Of a stretch of 64,000 nucleotides of DNA, positions 23,413 to 33,403 are shown one piece after another. The stretch spans positions 21,534,501 through 21,598,500 of the forward strand of contig JASXTE010000015.1 in the NCBI GenBank assembly GCA_030280995.1, read 5' to 3'. The stretch's first letter is position 1, and each line of letters starts with the position of its first letter. A program made the translations under genes and the position numbers. Source of the DNA: Hemileia vastatrix (lineage: Eukaryota; Basidiomycota; Pucciniomycetes; Pucciniales; Zaghouaniaceae). The notes below the pieces were generated by a model. It was not told where the DNA came from. It made no database searches and worked only from the letters and a program-made list of their open reading frames with translations.

Positions 23413-24354
23413 ATGAGTGCTCCTCAGGACAGTGTAAGTGAAAAGCCTGCTTATAATACTAGGTCTAAAGCTAACAAAAGCTATCCAGGACATAACCATG
23501 GAGGGTAAGTCATACCCCCAGGCAGAGAAGATGAGTATAGAGGAAAAAGACGCCCTATTAAAAAAGATTTCCATAAAAAAGACTTCTCCTCCTCTTCAGG
23601 ATCAACTATCCCATCTGGAAAAACAGGTCTTGAAGTTGGAAGAAACCAAGTCACTCATGCTCAAAGAGGTAGAGCAATTACAGAACAATTGCAAGGTAGG
23701 GTTCCAACAAATAAATCAAACACTGGCAGAGCTAAAGGGAGGCCAGCCAAGTCAGCCAAGTCAGGAACCCCCTACCCCAGGAGGGTCACATCACTCCCAG
23801 AAGAAAATCCTGGTAGACAAATGGATGTGGGACTGGTTCCATCAACAATGGACCAGCCACAGCTGCAACAGGGATCATCCACCTCATCAGACTTTCTCAG
23901 TTCACCCATACAAAGGAAAAAAGCGCCAAAAATCAGGACTGGAATCTATTCCTTGGTAAGAAGATTACCCTCTGAGATTGAACACAATACTGATAATTAC
24001 AATATAGGTAGTACTATTGATGTCAAATCTGTTCAGAAAATAGAGGAGGATTTAAGAAATTTAGGTTTTGATGTAGATACAACTGACTTGTCTTTTGTCC
24101 ACAATAACAGTACTATTCAAAATAATAATACAGTTAATCCTCAGTTGCCACCACTTACTAGTGAGATGAGAAGTTCACATGAGAGTGAGAGAATTGAAAA
24201 GGAAGACATGGAGTATTTTAACAATAATCCAACTGTCCATAGAATTGTTTCAGCAATGTGGAATAGAATGACTGATTTTGAGGAACAGACAGTTAAGCTC
24301 ACTAGTGATACAATTTCATCCTTGACATTAAATATTTCTCAACTGGCAACACAT
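23413..24354 (+). pseudogene. gag: Gag N-terminal part of element B (cut by element A)
   Basis: From the ATG at 23413 (MSAPQDSV...) one frame runs to the insertion site of A, with a single stop at 23503. The reading later includes MDVGLV and, after 23957, the acidic and helical Gag segment ending SQLATH at 24354. After A, the frame resumes at 37449 (CNKELE). Copy D has the same frame open without an insertion. It overlaps ORF-a (23438-23959). It is the N-terminal, probably coiled-coil, part of Gag. Confidence 0.7.
23438..23959 (+). CDS. ORF-a of element B: W-rich coiled-coil ORF overlapping gag
   Basis: The ORF probably starts at the ATG at 23498 (MEGKSYPQ), which matches MEGQDSPT in copy C. 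It encodes MSIEEKDALLKKISIKK, a coiled coil, a Pro/Gln-rich linker, KWMWDWFHQQW, HPYKGKK and a final SIPW, then TAA. Copies C and D keep this order in the same overlapping position. The sequence at the end, CCTTGGTAAG, is a good 5' splice donor and is also conserved. Function is unknown. A nucleic-acid-binding or Gag-related role is only a guess from its position. Confidence 0.6.
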   Translation: MKSLLIILGLKLTKAIQDITMEGKSYPQAEKMSIEEKDALLKKISIKKTSPPLQDQLSHLEKQVLKLEETKSLMLKEVEQLQNNCKVGFQQINQTLAELKGGQPSQPSQEPPTPGGSHHSQKKILVDKWMWDWFHQQWTSHSCNRDHPPHQTFSVHPYKGKKRQKSGLESIPW

Positions 24355-25447
24355 TGTGGTCTTCCAACATTGGCAGGGGCTTTTGTTGTGTGATTTGGCG
24401 CTGTTTGTGCATGTCTTAATTGACATCTGTTAAGGAATTGGGTATTTTTCTGGTTTTATTCCTTGGATATTGGGTCTGCGGGTATGTGGGTACTATCATT
24501 GGACAGCCCTGGTTTTTCTCTATATTTTATGTTTTGTAGACATTTTTCATATTCTGAGTTTTAAGGGGTCATTTCCTCATTTTTCATTTATAAAAGATTG
24601 CTGTTTAATTTTGTTTTTTGTGTTTTACGGGCTAACCTTAAGTCTTAGGGTTAAGTGCTTAGTACCATTGGATAGAGCTAATTTTTCTCTATATTTCATG
24701 TCTCAATGTTGTTATAGTGAAATTCCGTGTTTTAAAGGTTTTAGTAGTTGTAGCTAATTTTTCTAAGTAGATTAGTGGTTTTTGTTGGTTTTCTGGCTTC
24801 AGGGAGGCCAGACCGCTTCAGGCGGCATCTCCGACGTCGGACAGCCTGCCCGCCTCTGTTTTAGGAGGTTGGGGAGCGCTCCAGGAGGGTTTTTTATGCA
24901 ATTTGGCAGGTACAGGCGCCAGATTGGTGGGTGCGCATGGGCTCTTAGTTAGTGGTCTGTGTGTACATAGTGAATAAGACAGTTTGGGGCAATCTTAATC
25001 ATCATACAACCATCTGGAGGTGATATAATTGTTCCTCACTCAGTTTTCACTGTTTTCTGGCCACAATTGGCTGTGTTTGTTGCAAGTGAGTTCTTCATTT
25101 AACTTAACTTTGGCAACTGTTTTCTCTGTTATAGTCTTGAAAGCTATAGCAAGTATTATTGCTGTCTCTGGTGTGGATTTGCAGCCTACATCAAGTATCT
25201 CTGCTGTCTCTGGTGTGGACATTGTTCTACATTTCAGTTCTTTGGTCTGGTAGTCTATCTGGGGACTACTTTCTTGGCTCATCAAGCAGTCAAGTGTGTT
25301 AAACAGGAGCTTTAGAAAAACAGGAGCCAACTTACTTTAGCAAGTAAATCTCACTCTATTTTTCTAAAGGGACAGGGGATTTTCTCTCTGGTTTTTCTCC
25401 AACTCCCTTGGTCAAGGCCTATAGCTAGTACTATAGGATTGTCTACA
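24355..25447 (+). repeat. 5' LTR of element A
   Basis: It starts TGTGGTCTTCC and ends TTGTCTACA. It matches 36355-37447 without indels. A GC-rich block with several CpGs (24800-24920) is preserved in both LTRs. A 95-codon frame at 24470-24757 is identical in the two LTRs simply because they are copies, so it is not called as a gene. Confidence 0.95.
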
Positions 25448-25451
25448 TTTC

Positions 25452-25469
25452 TGGCGCCCAACGTGGGGT
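25452..25469 (+). other. Primer binding site of element A (tRNA-Lys type)
   Basis: TGGCGCCCAACGTGGGGT lies 4 bp after the LTR. It is the complement of the 3' end of tRNA-Lys(1,2), a primer known from lentiviruses and other retroelements. Confidence 0.85.
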
Positions 25470-25538
25470 AGAACTTGCTAGTTCTTTGGAATCTCTGTTT
25501 TCTTTGGTTGGCTCTTTTTGGTGTTTTAGACTGGAGGA

Positions 25539-27920
25539 ATGGCTTCTGGTTCTGCTATTCATGTGGTGACTGTCAGTGGGGGGGATGGTCCTCCTTCTGT
25601 GATGGTTAGGGAGTGTGTGAGGATTAAAACTTGGGATGTTACCAAGTTTAATGGGGAGGATGTCAAGTGGTTTCTAGAGAAGTATGAAACTGCTTCTGGA
25701 GTGGATGGTGCTTCCTACCTGGACATGGTGAAGCAGATTATCTTCTTCATTGGTGATAGGTCAGTGGAGAAGGAGATTGTGGCCATGTCTGGCTACAAGA
25801 AGAGGGATTGGAAATTGCTGTGTAGGGAGATGGTGGATAGATGGGGTGTCAGGTTCACTATGGTGGATCTGAACAAGGTTGTCAGTGAATGGCAATCTTA
25901 TGGTGGTGTTGGTAACTTACATAGTTACAGGAAATTTCTGCTACAGTTTGATCCTGTGGTGGAATATTTGGTGGAAGTGGAGGAGCTGGCACATGAAAAT
26001 GCTGCCAAAGATGTTTTTTGGTCTGCCCTGGCTAGAGATGTCAGGATGGATGTGTTGAAGGAGTTGTCAAGAAAGAAATTGATGAAGACTCTTTCTAATG
26101 GGGACCAGAAGTTGCCTGCCTTGGATAAGGTGAAGGAGGCTGTTGAGGCCCATTTAAAGTTATTGGCTGTGGACACCTATCAGGAGGGGTGTGCCAAGTA
26201 TGTCAGCAAAGTCAGTGAGGCTTTGGCTGAAGAGGAAGTTAGGGAGAAGAAGGTGGAGAAAAACTTGGTGCAGGTTCCCAAACAGGAGAGGGACCCAATG
26301 GTGGAGCAGTTGGCTGATCTTATAAAGCAGCTGCACATTTTTTTTCAGGAGGCCAAGAAGGTTAATAAGGCACCTTCTCAGCCTAGAGATTTTGAAAGGA
26401 GGGCTGGTAGGAGTGATCCTTGGGTTTGCTCTTATTGCAGTAGGAGGGGGCACAGGTCTAATGATTGTTGGGCACTGAACAGAGATGTGTCTGAAGGAAA
26501 AGTGGAGTTTGATGGCAGGGTTTTTAAGTTCCCTGACGGTTCTTTTGTGAAGCCCAGTGAGGGGCAGGCTCCTGTGGATTTGGTCAGGAGAAGGGGTGGT
26601 CTCAATCAAAGGAGACCAAGGTTTGAGGAGATTCCTGATCAGGGGAAGTCTTCTGTTAAGGTAGATGAGGACGTCAAGGGAAAGGGGAAGGAGGTAAATA
26701 AGGTCTCTTTTTCTACTTCCTTTGGTGGTTTGGAGTTGTATTCTTGTGGTGGACAGTCAAGTGGTGAATGCTTGGCTGGTGTTTATGATGTGGAAGCAGG
26801 GAAGGTGGGAAGGCCTAAGAGCAGTTCTCAGGCCCAACCAAAGCCAAACGCTTCAAAGGGGGATCCTAAGCTGAGTGCAGCTAGGAAGAGGTACAGCAAA
26901 GAGGAGCTGTACAAGATGCAGAAGGGTATGGCTGATATGGGCCGCCCTAGTTTTGGCGCATTGGATATGAATGGTGATCTGATGCCAATGGAGGTGGATT
27001 CTGACTCTGAGGAGGATGTCCCTTTGGCTTCATTGCCAAAGCCTGTTGGATTCAGAGGTTCTGGTGAGGGATCTGGTTTGGTTCCTGTTAATGGTAAATC
27101 TGTTGGTGGTGCTGGTCCTCAAGAATCTTCTAGGACCAAGGTGGTGAAGAAAAGAGCTTACTTTAAGAGGCCAGTAGTGTCTGGTCAAGTTAATGTTATG
27201 GACTCTGTCCTGGAAAAGTTGAATCAGGGTCAGGTTTCCCTATCCTATGGGGAATTGTATGCTATCAGTCCAGGGTTGGCTGATAGACAGAAAAAGTTGT
27301 TGACCAGAAGAAGGGTGTCTTCTGGGGAGGTGGAATACATTTGTGATTCTGCTGAAACGTTTGGTGAGGGGTTGGAAACTCATTTTTCTGCTCCTCTGGA
27401 ATATGTCAATGTCACTCTGAATGGCAGGGAGGCAAGGGCATTTGTGGATTCAGTTTCTCAGATAAACCTGATTTCTTTGTTTGAGGCAACTCATATGGGC
27501 CTCCCCATCAAAACTGGTATTGGTGGGAATTTGAGAGGGATCGGTGGCCATGTCACTGAATTGGTTGGAACTTCAGAGTTTTTGAAGTTAGATGTTGGCG
27601 GAGCCTCAGGGAAGGTTCATTTTTACATTGCTAAAGGTAATGTAAAAGCAGTTTTGGGTGGGCCATTCTTGATGGATTTTCAGGCAAGAATTGGTTATCA
27701 ATTTGATTTGGGAATCAGTTTGGAGTTGACTGGTGAAGACAAAAGGAGACTTCACATGAGGTTGTCATCCCCTGGAGAGGATGGTTGGGAGACCAGGCCT
27801 GGTTTATCTTCAATGTGCCAGTGCATGGACTGCTGCAGGAGAAGGAAGGAAGTGGGTGCTGCCTCTGGTTTTTTGGAGTGCGGCTCAGGCTCTATTGAGA
27901 GTCTGTCTTTTTTAGAGTAA
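25539..27920 (+). CDS. gag: Gag-protease polyprotein of element A
   Basis: This is an uninterrupted 793-codon frame. Residues about 30-240 form the Gag core (VKWFLEKYE, VLKELSRKK). A CCHC zinc knuckle CSYCSRRGHRSNDC lies at about 297-310, followed by a charged linker. A retropepsin domain begins near residue 600 with its active-site loop FVDSVSQINLIS at about 633. The active site reads DSV where the relic A' has DSG, a change (GGT to GTT) likely to disable the protease. The frame ends TCT TTT TTA GAG TAA, and Pol continues in the -1 frame over a slippery heptamer at 27908-27914. Placing protease in the gag frame and RT after the shift is an established retroelement layout. Confidence 0.9.
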   Translation: MASGSAIHVVTVSGGDGPPSVMVRECVRIKTWDVTKFNGEDVKWFLEKYETASGVDGASYLDMVKQIIFFIGDRSVEKEIVAMSGYKKRDWKLLCREMVDRWGVRFTMVDLNKVVSEWQSYGGVGNLHSYRKFLLQFDPVVEYLVEVEELAHENAAKDVFWSALARDVRMDVLKELSRKKLMKTLSNGDQKLPALDKVKEAVEAHLKLLAVDTYQEGCAKYVSKVSEALAEEEVREKKVEKNLVQVPKQERDPMVEQLADLIKQLHIFFQEAKKVNKAPSQPRDFERRAGRSDPWVCSYCSRRGHRSNDCWALNRDVSEGKVEFDGRVFKFPDGSFVKPSEGQAPVDLVRRRGGLNQRRPRFEEIPDQGKSSVKVDEDVKGKGKEVNKVSFSTSFGGLELYSCGGQSSGECLAGVYDVEAGKVGRPKSSSQAQPKPNASKGDPKLSAARKRYSKEELYKMQKGMADMGRPSFGALDMNGDLMPMEVDSDSEEDVPLASLPKPVGFRGSGEGSGLVPVNGKSVGGAGPQESSRTKVVKKRAYFKRPVVSGQVNVMDSVLEKLNQGQVSLSYGELYAISPGLADRQKKLLTRRRVSSGEVEYICDSAETFGEGLETHFSAPLEYVNVTLNGREARAFVDSVSQINLISLFEATHMGLPIKTGIGGNLRGIGGHVTELVGTSEFLKLDVGGASGKVHFYIAKGNVKAVLGGPFLMDFQARIGYQFDLGISLELTGEDKRRLHMRLSSPGEDGWETRPGLSSMCQCMDCCRRRKEVGAASGFLECGSGSIESLSFLE
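27908..27914 (+). promoter_or_regulatory. Candidate -1 ribosomal frameshift site T TTT TTA
   Basis: The heptamer T TTT TTA lies in the gag frame as T-TTT-TTA, two codons before the gag stop. The pol frame is exactly -1 and is open from here onward. U UUU UUA is the slippery site used by HIV-1. A short inverted pair AGGG...CCCT follows at 27923-27937. A' keeps a run of six T at the same place (13130-13135). Confidence 0.65.
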
Positions 27921-30900
27921 TAAGGGCTGATCACCCTAGTGCTACAACCTCTCCCCAAGATGAGGAAATCCCAGGTTGTAGTAAGTCAGCTCCCTTGGAG
28001 ATATACCAAGTGGATTTTCAACTTTCTCTTTTTAATGTTTCTCTTCTCTGCAAGTATTCATCAAGTTTTTTATCAAGTCTCTGTTCTTTCTTAAGATTCT
28101 TAATTATTTTTAATTCAAGTTCAAAGAAGAAGATTGGTTATATATCTTTATTGAAAGATATGCGGAAAAGTTTTGGGGCAGTGAGATTGGGGTCTAAAAG
28201 TAAGTCCTCCCAATTGTGCACCGCTAGGTTTTCTTCTACACCTTTCAAAAGCATTACCTGGGCCACACCTGTGAGCAATGGGGAAACCCCTGGTTATTTT
28301 TGTAGGTCAGAAGAAAACTCAAGAAAAGAAGATAAAAATTTCAAGATAATTCATGAAAATCAAGAAAAAAATCTGAAGATAATGAAGAAGGAAGATTCAA
28401 AATATTTTTGTAAAGATCTTCATGATCAATTTTTGGGCCTCCAGCATGAGGTTAAACTGCAGAAAATTATGAAGAGAGACAATTGTCAAGATTTATTTTT
28501 GGGCCTCCAGCATGAGGTTAAACTGCAGAAAATTATGAAGAGAGAAGATAATCAAGATCAATTTTTGGGCCTCCAGCATGAGGATAAACTGCAAAATTTT
28601 AGAAGATGTGATTCAGATGATGAATCAAGATTTGAAGATTTGGAAGTTGGAAGCGAGGATGAAGATGTGGAATTGGGGAAAAGTTTTGGAGTGGTGAGAT
28701 TGGGGTGTAAAAGTAAGTTCTCCTAATTGTGCACCGCTAGGGTTTCTTCTACACCTTTAAAAAACATTACCTTGTCCACACATGTGAGAAATGGGGAAAC
28801 CCTTGGTTTTTGTTCCAGGTCTGGTGATGAAGAATTCCTGAAGATCCCTCAAGTTGAAGGTGGAGCGGCAAAGTATAAGAAGGTAGCACAGAAGATTAGG
28901 CCTGTCAATGAGCCTATGCCTGTGGGCTTGAATCCGCCTTTGAAGAGACCTCCTTTGTCGAGAGATCTGTACTGTACTCCTTTGGTGAAGAATCCTCCAG
29001 AATTTGTAGAGACGGCTAGGGTGACCGTTGAAAGATTGAAAGTTGTTAATTTTGGTCTTGATGGGTGGTTGTCTAAAGAAGAAAAGAATTTGTTTTTGCA
29101 CGTTATTGTGCTAAGGGGAAAAGCTGTGGCGTTTGTTGAGGAGGAAAGGGGTGTATTGAAGCACTCTTATGGGGAACCTTACTTGATTCCTGTGGTTTGT
29201 CATGAACCTTGGCAAATCAAACCTATTCCGATTCCAGCCGCTATTAGAGAGGATTTTGTGGAGATTGTTAGGGAAAGAGTCAGGACTGGGTTATATGAAC
29301 AATCAACATCCAGTTACTCAAGTCCGGTGTTCTGTGTAAAGAAGCCAAATGGAAAGTTGCGGGTGGTTCATGATCTTAGAGCCTTGAATAGAGTCACTAT
29401 CAAGGATGCTGGTATGCTACCAAGTGCAGAGGATTTTGTTGAAGCTTTCGCTGGAAGGGTGTGTTATGGTTTGGGTGATATTATGGGTGGTTAAGATGAG
29501 AGGGAACTAAATACGGATTCAAGGCCTCTCACAACTTTTGAGACTCCTTTGTGAAGATTTCAGCTCACTAGGTTGCCCCAAGGAGCAACTAATTCAGTGG
29601 CAGTTTATCAAGCACAGATGGCTTGGATTTTGCAGGATGAGGTTCCTACTAATTCTGGTATTTTAATTGATGATGGTGGAATTAAAGGACCATACACTGA
29701 TTATGGTAATGAGGTGTTAGCGGAGAACCCTGGCATAAGGAGGTTTGTGTGGGAATATGCAATAACTCTAGAGAGAGTGTTGTTCAGGATTGCAGAGGCT
29801 GGTTTGACCATTTCAGGGTCAAAATTCTGTTGTTGTGTTCCTGCTTTGGAAATTCTGGGTCATTTAGTATGTAAAGAGGGAAGGATTATGGCGAAGATGA
29901 AGATTAATAAAATCCAGTCATGGCCAAGGCCTAAAAATACTACTGAAGTCAGGGGATTTTTGGGTGTATGTGTATATGTCAGGATTTTTATTAAGGATTT
30001 TTCTTTGTTGGCTTCACCTTTAAGGAGGTTTACCAGAAAAGATGCAGATTGGGAATGGACTGAAGAGTGTGAAGAGGCTTTTCAGAAGTTGAAAAAGGTT
30101 GTTGGTGAAGATATTGTTCTTCACAAGTTGGATTATGGTGTTGGTGCTTGAAAAATTTATCTGGCGGTGGACTCAAGTTATATTGCTGCTGGTGCTGTTT
30201 TGTCTCAGGAGGATAAGACTGGGAGGGTCAGGCCAGTAAAATATGAGTCTGTGGTGTTTAATGAGGTGGAATCTAGGTATTCTCAACCTAAGTTGGAATT
30301 GTGTGGCGTAGCTAAAATTTTAAAGAAGCTACAGACGGTTTTGTGGGGGCAGCATTTTGAGCTGCAGGTGGATGCAAAATCTTTGGTTCAGATGATCAAT
30401 ACACCTAGTCTTCCAAATGCTCCAATGACTAGGTGGGTGGCATTTATTCAACATTTTTCTTTTGACCTGGTACACAAACCAGGTAAAACCTTTACTATGC
30501 CTGATGGATTATCAAGGAGGCCACCTACAGATGAAGATTCTGAGGCTGAAGAGTTTGATGTAGATGTTCCAGTGGTTAGGGCCAGCACAAAGGGTGCTGA
30601 AGATTTTTCTGACCTCCCCCAAGAGGCTAAACTGGCTGGATCTGATCTTGATTCTGGTGATCAGGATGTTTTTGTAGATGAAGATGGAGTTGTTGTTTGG
30701 GACAGCGCAAAATTGGAAAAGGGTGTTTTTGTTAGTGAACTGGATTCTCACAAGTTTCAGTGGAAAGAGAAGGACGTGCCAAAATTTAAGGATTGGTGTC
30801 CTGGTTGGGCTGCTCAATTAGCTCATGTTCATACTGGTGATTTTGATGACAGAATTGTACCCTTGGATGTTGTTTTGTTGGATTTTGAAGATGAGACCTG

Positions 30901-32170
30901 GGGTCAGTCTGGGTTTTATTTTATTTTGGTGGAATATCTGTTGACCTTGGAGAGGCCAGATAGTTGTGATGATGATACTTGGTTGGCAATCAAGAAGAAG
31001 AGTCCTGGATTTTATGTGTCAGGAAGGCGGCTGATGAGGAGGAGACATCCAAATCCTCAAGTGGTGGTGACTCAGAAGAAGGGTCAAGAATTGGTTTTGA
31101 AGTCTTTGCATGAAGACCTTGGTCATAGAGGCTTTGGGGAGACTTATAGAAGAGTAGCAGACAGATTTTGGTGGCCAGGTATGAAGTTGGCTGTGCAGGG
31201 TTGGATTCAATCTTGTGACAAATGTCAAAGAAGAAGTCACTTGAAACCTAAAGAGGTGGGCGGTGCTACTTGAGAATCAACTGTTTTTGGAAGAGTCAGT
31301 CTGGATGCTGTCCATATAAAAGAGGGCAGGTATAAATACTTGATTGTTGCTAGGGATGATTTGTCTGGTTGGGTTGAGGCAGTGCCTCTAGTTAATTTGA
31401 CTGCCAAGAATGTGGCAGAGTTTTTGAAGAAGGAGTGGATTTATAGGTATGGGTTTATGAAGTTGGTAACTGTTGATGGTGGGCCAGAGTTTGGTGCCGA
31501 ATTTAAAGAAGCTGTGGCTAGTGTTGGTTCTAAAGTTAGAGTGGCTACACCTTATTATCCTGAAGCTGAAGGCATGGTTGAAAGAGGCCATCAAGTTATC
31601 AAGAATGCTTTGGTGAAGATGTGTGGAGATAGTGCTGAAAAGTGGAGGCATTATTTACCCTTGGTGTTATTTGCTGATAGGGTCACTGTGAAGAGGACAA
31701 CTGGCTATTCTCCTTTTGAGTTAATGTTTGGTCAGAAAGCCGTTCTACCAGTGGACTTGGAAGCTGTCTCTTATCTTGGAATTGAATGGGATGACGTGCA
31801 CTCAACAGAAGATTTTCTCTGTGCCAAGATGCAACAGTTGGAATGTAGAGGGGAATGTCAAGAGAAGGCATACTCTATAATAATGAAGATTAGGAATCAA
31901 TAAGTCAGGTACTGGGACAAGAAGTTGGCTCATAGACTCAGGAATCCCTTGAAACCTGGTTGTTTGGTTTTGGTGTATAATAGAAGTTTGGAGAGTCAGT
32001 GGGGGAAAATGTTTGCTTACAGATGGAATGGACCTTACAGAGTCAGATCTCAGGCGTCTGGAGGTTCTTATGTTTTGGAAGAGTTGGATGGTGCAGTCTT
32101 GAAAAAGAGGGTGGCTGCAGACCAAGTGAAGAGGTTTTATCCCAGAGGCACTAGGCATGAAGAAGATTAA
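27914..32170 (+). pseudogene. pol: Pol (RT-RNase H-integrase) of element A, six nonsense codons
   Basis: A single -1 frame of about 1,420 codons runs to 32170 without indels. Stops are at 28724 (TAA), 29492 (TAA), 29552 (TGA), 30149 (TGA), 31271 (TGA) and 31901 (TAA). After a variable N-terminal part with three 22-residue repeats come RT (about 29180-29900; catalytic ILIDDGG), RNase H (30167-30540; VDSSYIAAGAVLSQ, RYSQPKLELCG), the integrase zinc region (about 31106-31235; HEDLGHRG...CDKC) and the integrase core (31340-31700; ARDD, VDGGPEFG, EGMVERGHQ as the D, D, E residues). The C-terminal part ends VKRFYPRGT. The RNase H and post-RT sequences resemble basidiomycete Gypsy pol from memory. 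Confidence 0.9.
28435..28632 (+). repeat. Three in-frame 66-bp repeats in A pol
   Basis: Units start at GGGCCTCCAGCATGAGG at 28435, 28501 and 28567, exactly 66 bp apart, encoding LGLQHEVKLQ and a basic tail three times. Each unit contains (G/A)AGGTTAAACTG, a relative of the motif arrayed at 35105-35608. Confidence 0.9.
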
Positions 32171-33003
32171 CTCCGCAATGAGGATAAACTATGAAACATT
32201 CTTTTTTGTTTTGGAATTTTGTGGTGTTGCAGAGCAACTTTTGTGTTGGAAACTTTTGTTAGAAGGTACCCATGGGTGGGGCTTCTAGATTTGATCTTGG
32301 CAAGTGTAGGGGTGACTGATGGGCTGGCTGCTCTATCAAAAGTTACCCCAGATTATCTGTTTCCAACCCTTTCTCTTAATTTGGTTGAACCCTAGTATTG
32401 GTTTCTTTTCACAGGTTTTAGTTCTCTATGACTTTAAACTGGAATTTCCTCTGGTTTTCGTGTGCTGGTCTCTTCACTTTTATTGGTTTTGGTTTTTTTG
32501 TGTTGGACGTTGTGTTTTTGTTAGAAGGTACCCAGGGGGGCTTCTATATTTTATTTTGGCAAGTGTGGGGGCAACTGATGAGCTGGCTGCTTTGTAGAAC
32601 AGTTACCCCAGAATTTCTGTCTCAAGTCTTTTGTTTTTCCTAGTTGAATTCTAGTTCTGTTGTTTATTATTCAGGTTTTAAGTCCGCTATGACTTTAAAC
32701 ATGTTTGGGACTGGCTTCTTTATCTTTGGTTCTTTCAGATTGGTGGTGGATCACTGGTGGTCTCCCATCATTTTTATATATTGGAGGGAGCCCACCCAGT
32801 GATCATTTCTATGGACCAGAATTTCTCTTATTGGACTATCTATGGAGCTCTACTTTCTTTGATTTTGCAGTTATGTTTTTGCTAGATAGAAGTTTTAGAT
32901 TATTTTCTTTTTTCTCTTTTTCTTTTAATTTTTTTATGGGGGTTGTTTAAAATTATAAAATCAAAAATATAGGGTGTTACCACATCAGGGTCACCTGGAT
33001 GTG
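32171..33003 (+). repeat. A element 3' region: duplicated units of about 260 bp
   Basis: Two imperfect units begin GTTAGAAGGTACCCA at about 32259 and 32519. Each continues TTGGCAAGTGT, GATG(G/A)GCTGGCTGC, GTTACCCCAGA and a CTATGACTTTAAAC motif. A third, partial unit is at 35364-35455 and a single decayed one at 17590-17690 in A'. No coding frame is conserved here. Confidence 0.7.
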
Positions 33004-33007
33004 GGCA

Positions 33008-33049
33008 AGCATTGGTGGGGAAAGGCTCATCAATTGGCCGGGCAATGCT
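33008..33049 (+). repeat. Hairpin 1 of a duplicated pair in A
   Basis: Stem AGCATTG (33008-33014) pairs with CAATGCT (33043-33049) around a 28-nt loop that contains GCTCATCAATTGGC. The flanks (GGATGTGGG before, ATT after) are shared with hairpin 2. Confidence 0.6.
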
Positions 33050-33204
33050 ATTTTCTTTTTTATTTATTATTTATTTCATGTGTTTCTGTGTTTCATTATT
33101 TTTATTATCTTCTGAATTTCTAAATTTTTTGAATTTTGTTTTCTGTTAACCATTTAAAAGAATTAATTGTGTATCCACATCAAGGTGCACTTGGATGTGG
33201 GTAA

Positions 33205-33244
33205 GGTATCAGGGGATCAGCTCATCAATTGGCTGGGGGATACC
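33205..33244 (+). repeat. Hairpin 2 of the pair, with compensatory stem changes
   Basis: Stem GGTATC (33205-33210) pairs with GATACC (33239-33244), again with a 28-nt loop holding GCTCATCAATTGGC. The stem differs from hairpin 1 at four paired positions, yet pairing is kept on both sides. Confidence 0.6.
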
Positions 33245-33403
33245 ATTTGTATTATTTTTTTATATTTTATTTTATTTCATTTTATTTATAAATTTTTAAT
33301 TTTAATATATTAGTATCTCACTCAAAAAAAAAAAAAAAATTCTGAAATTATTTTTATTAATTGTTTTATATTATTATTATGTTTCTAATCTTTTTGCAGG
33401 AGC

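Noticed and set aside
24470..24757. 95-codon frame identical at 36470-36757
   Set aside because: It lies wholly inside the LTRs of element A. Identity only reflects the two LTRs being copies, and no protein family is recognisable.
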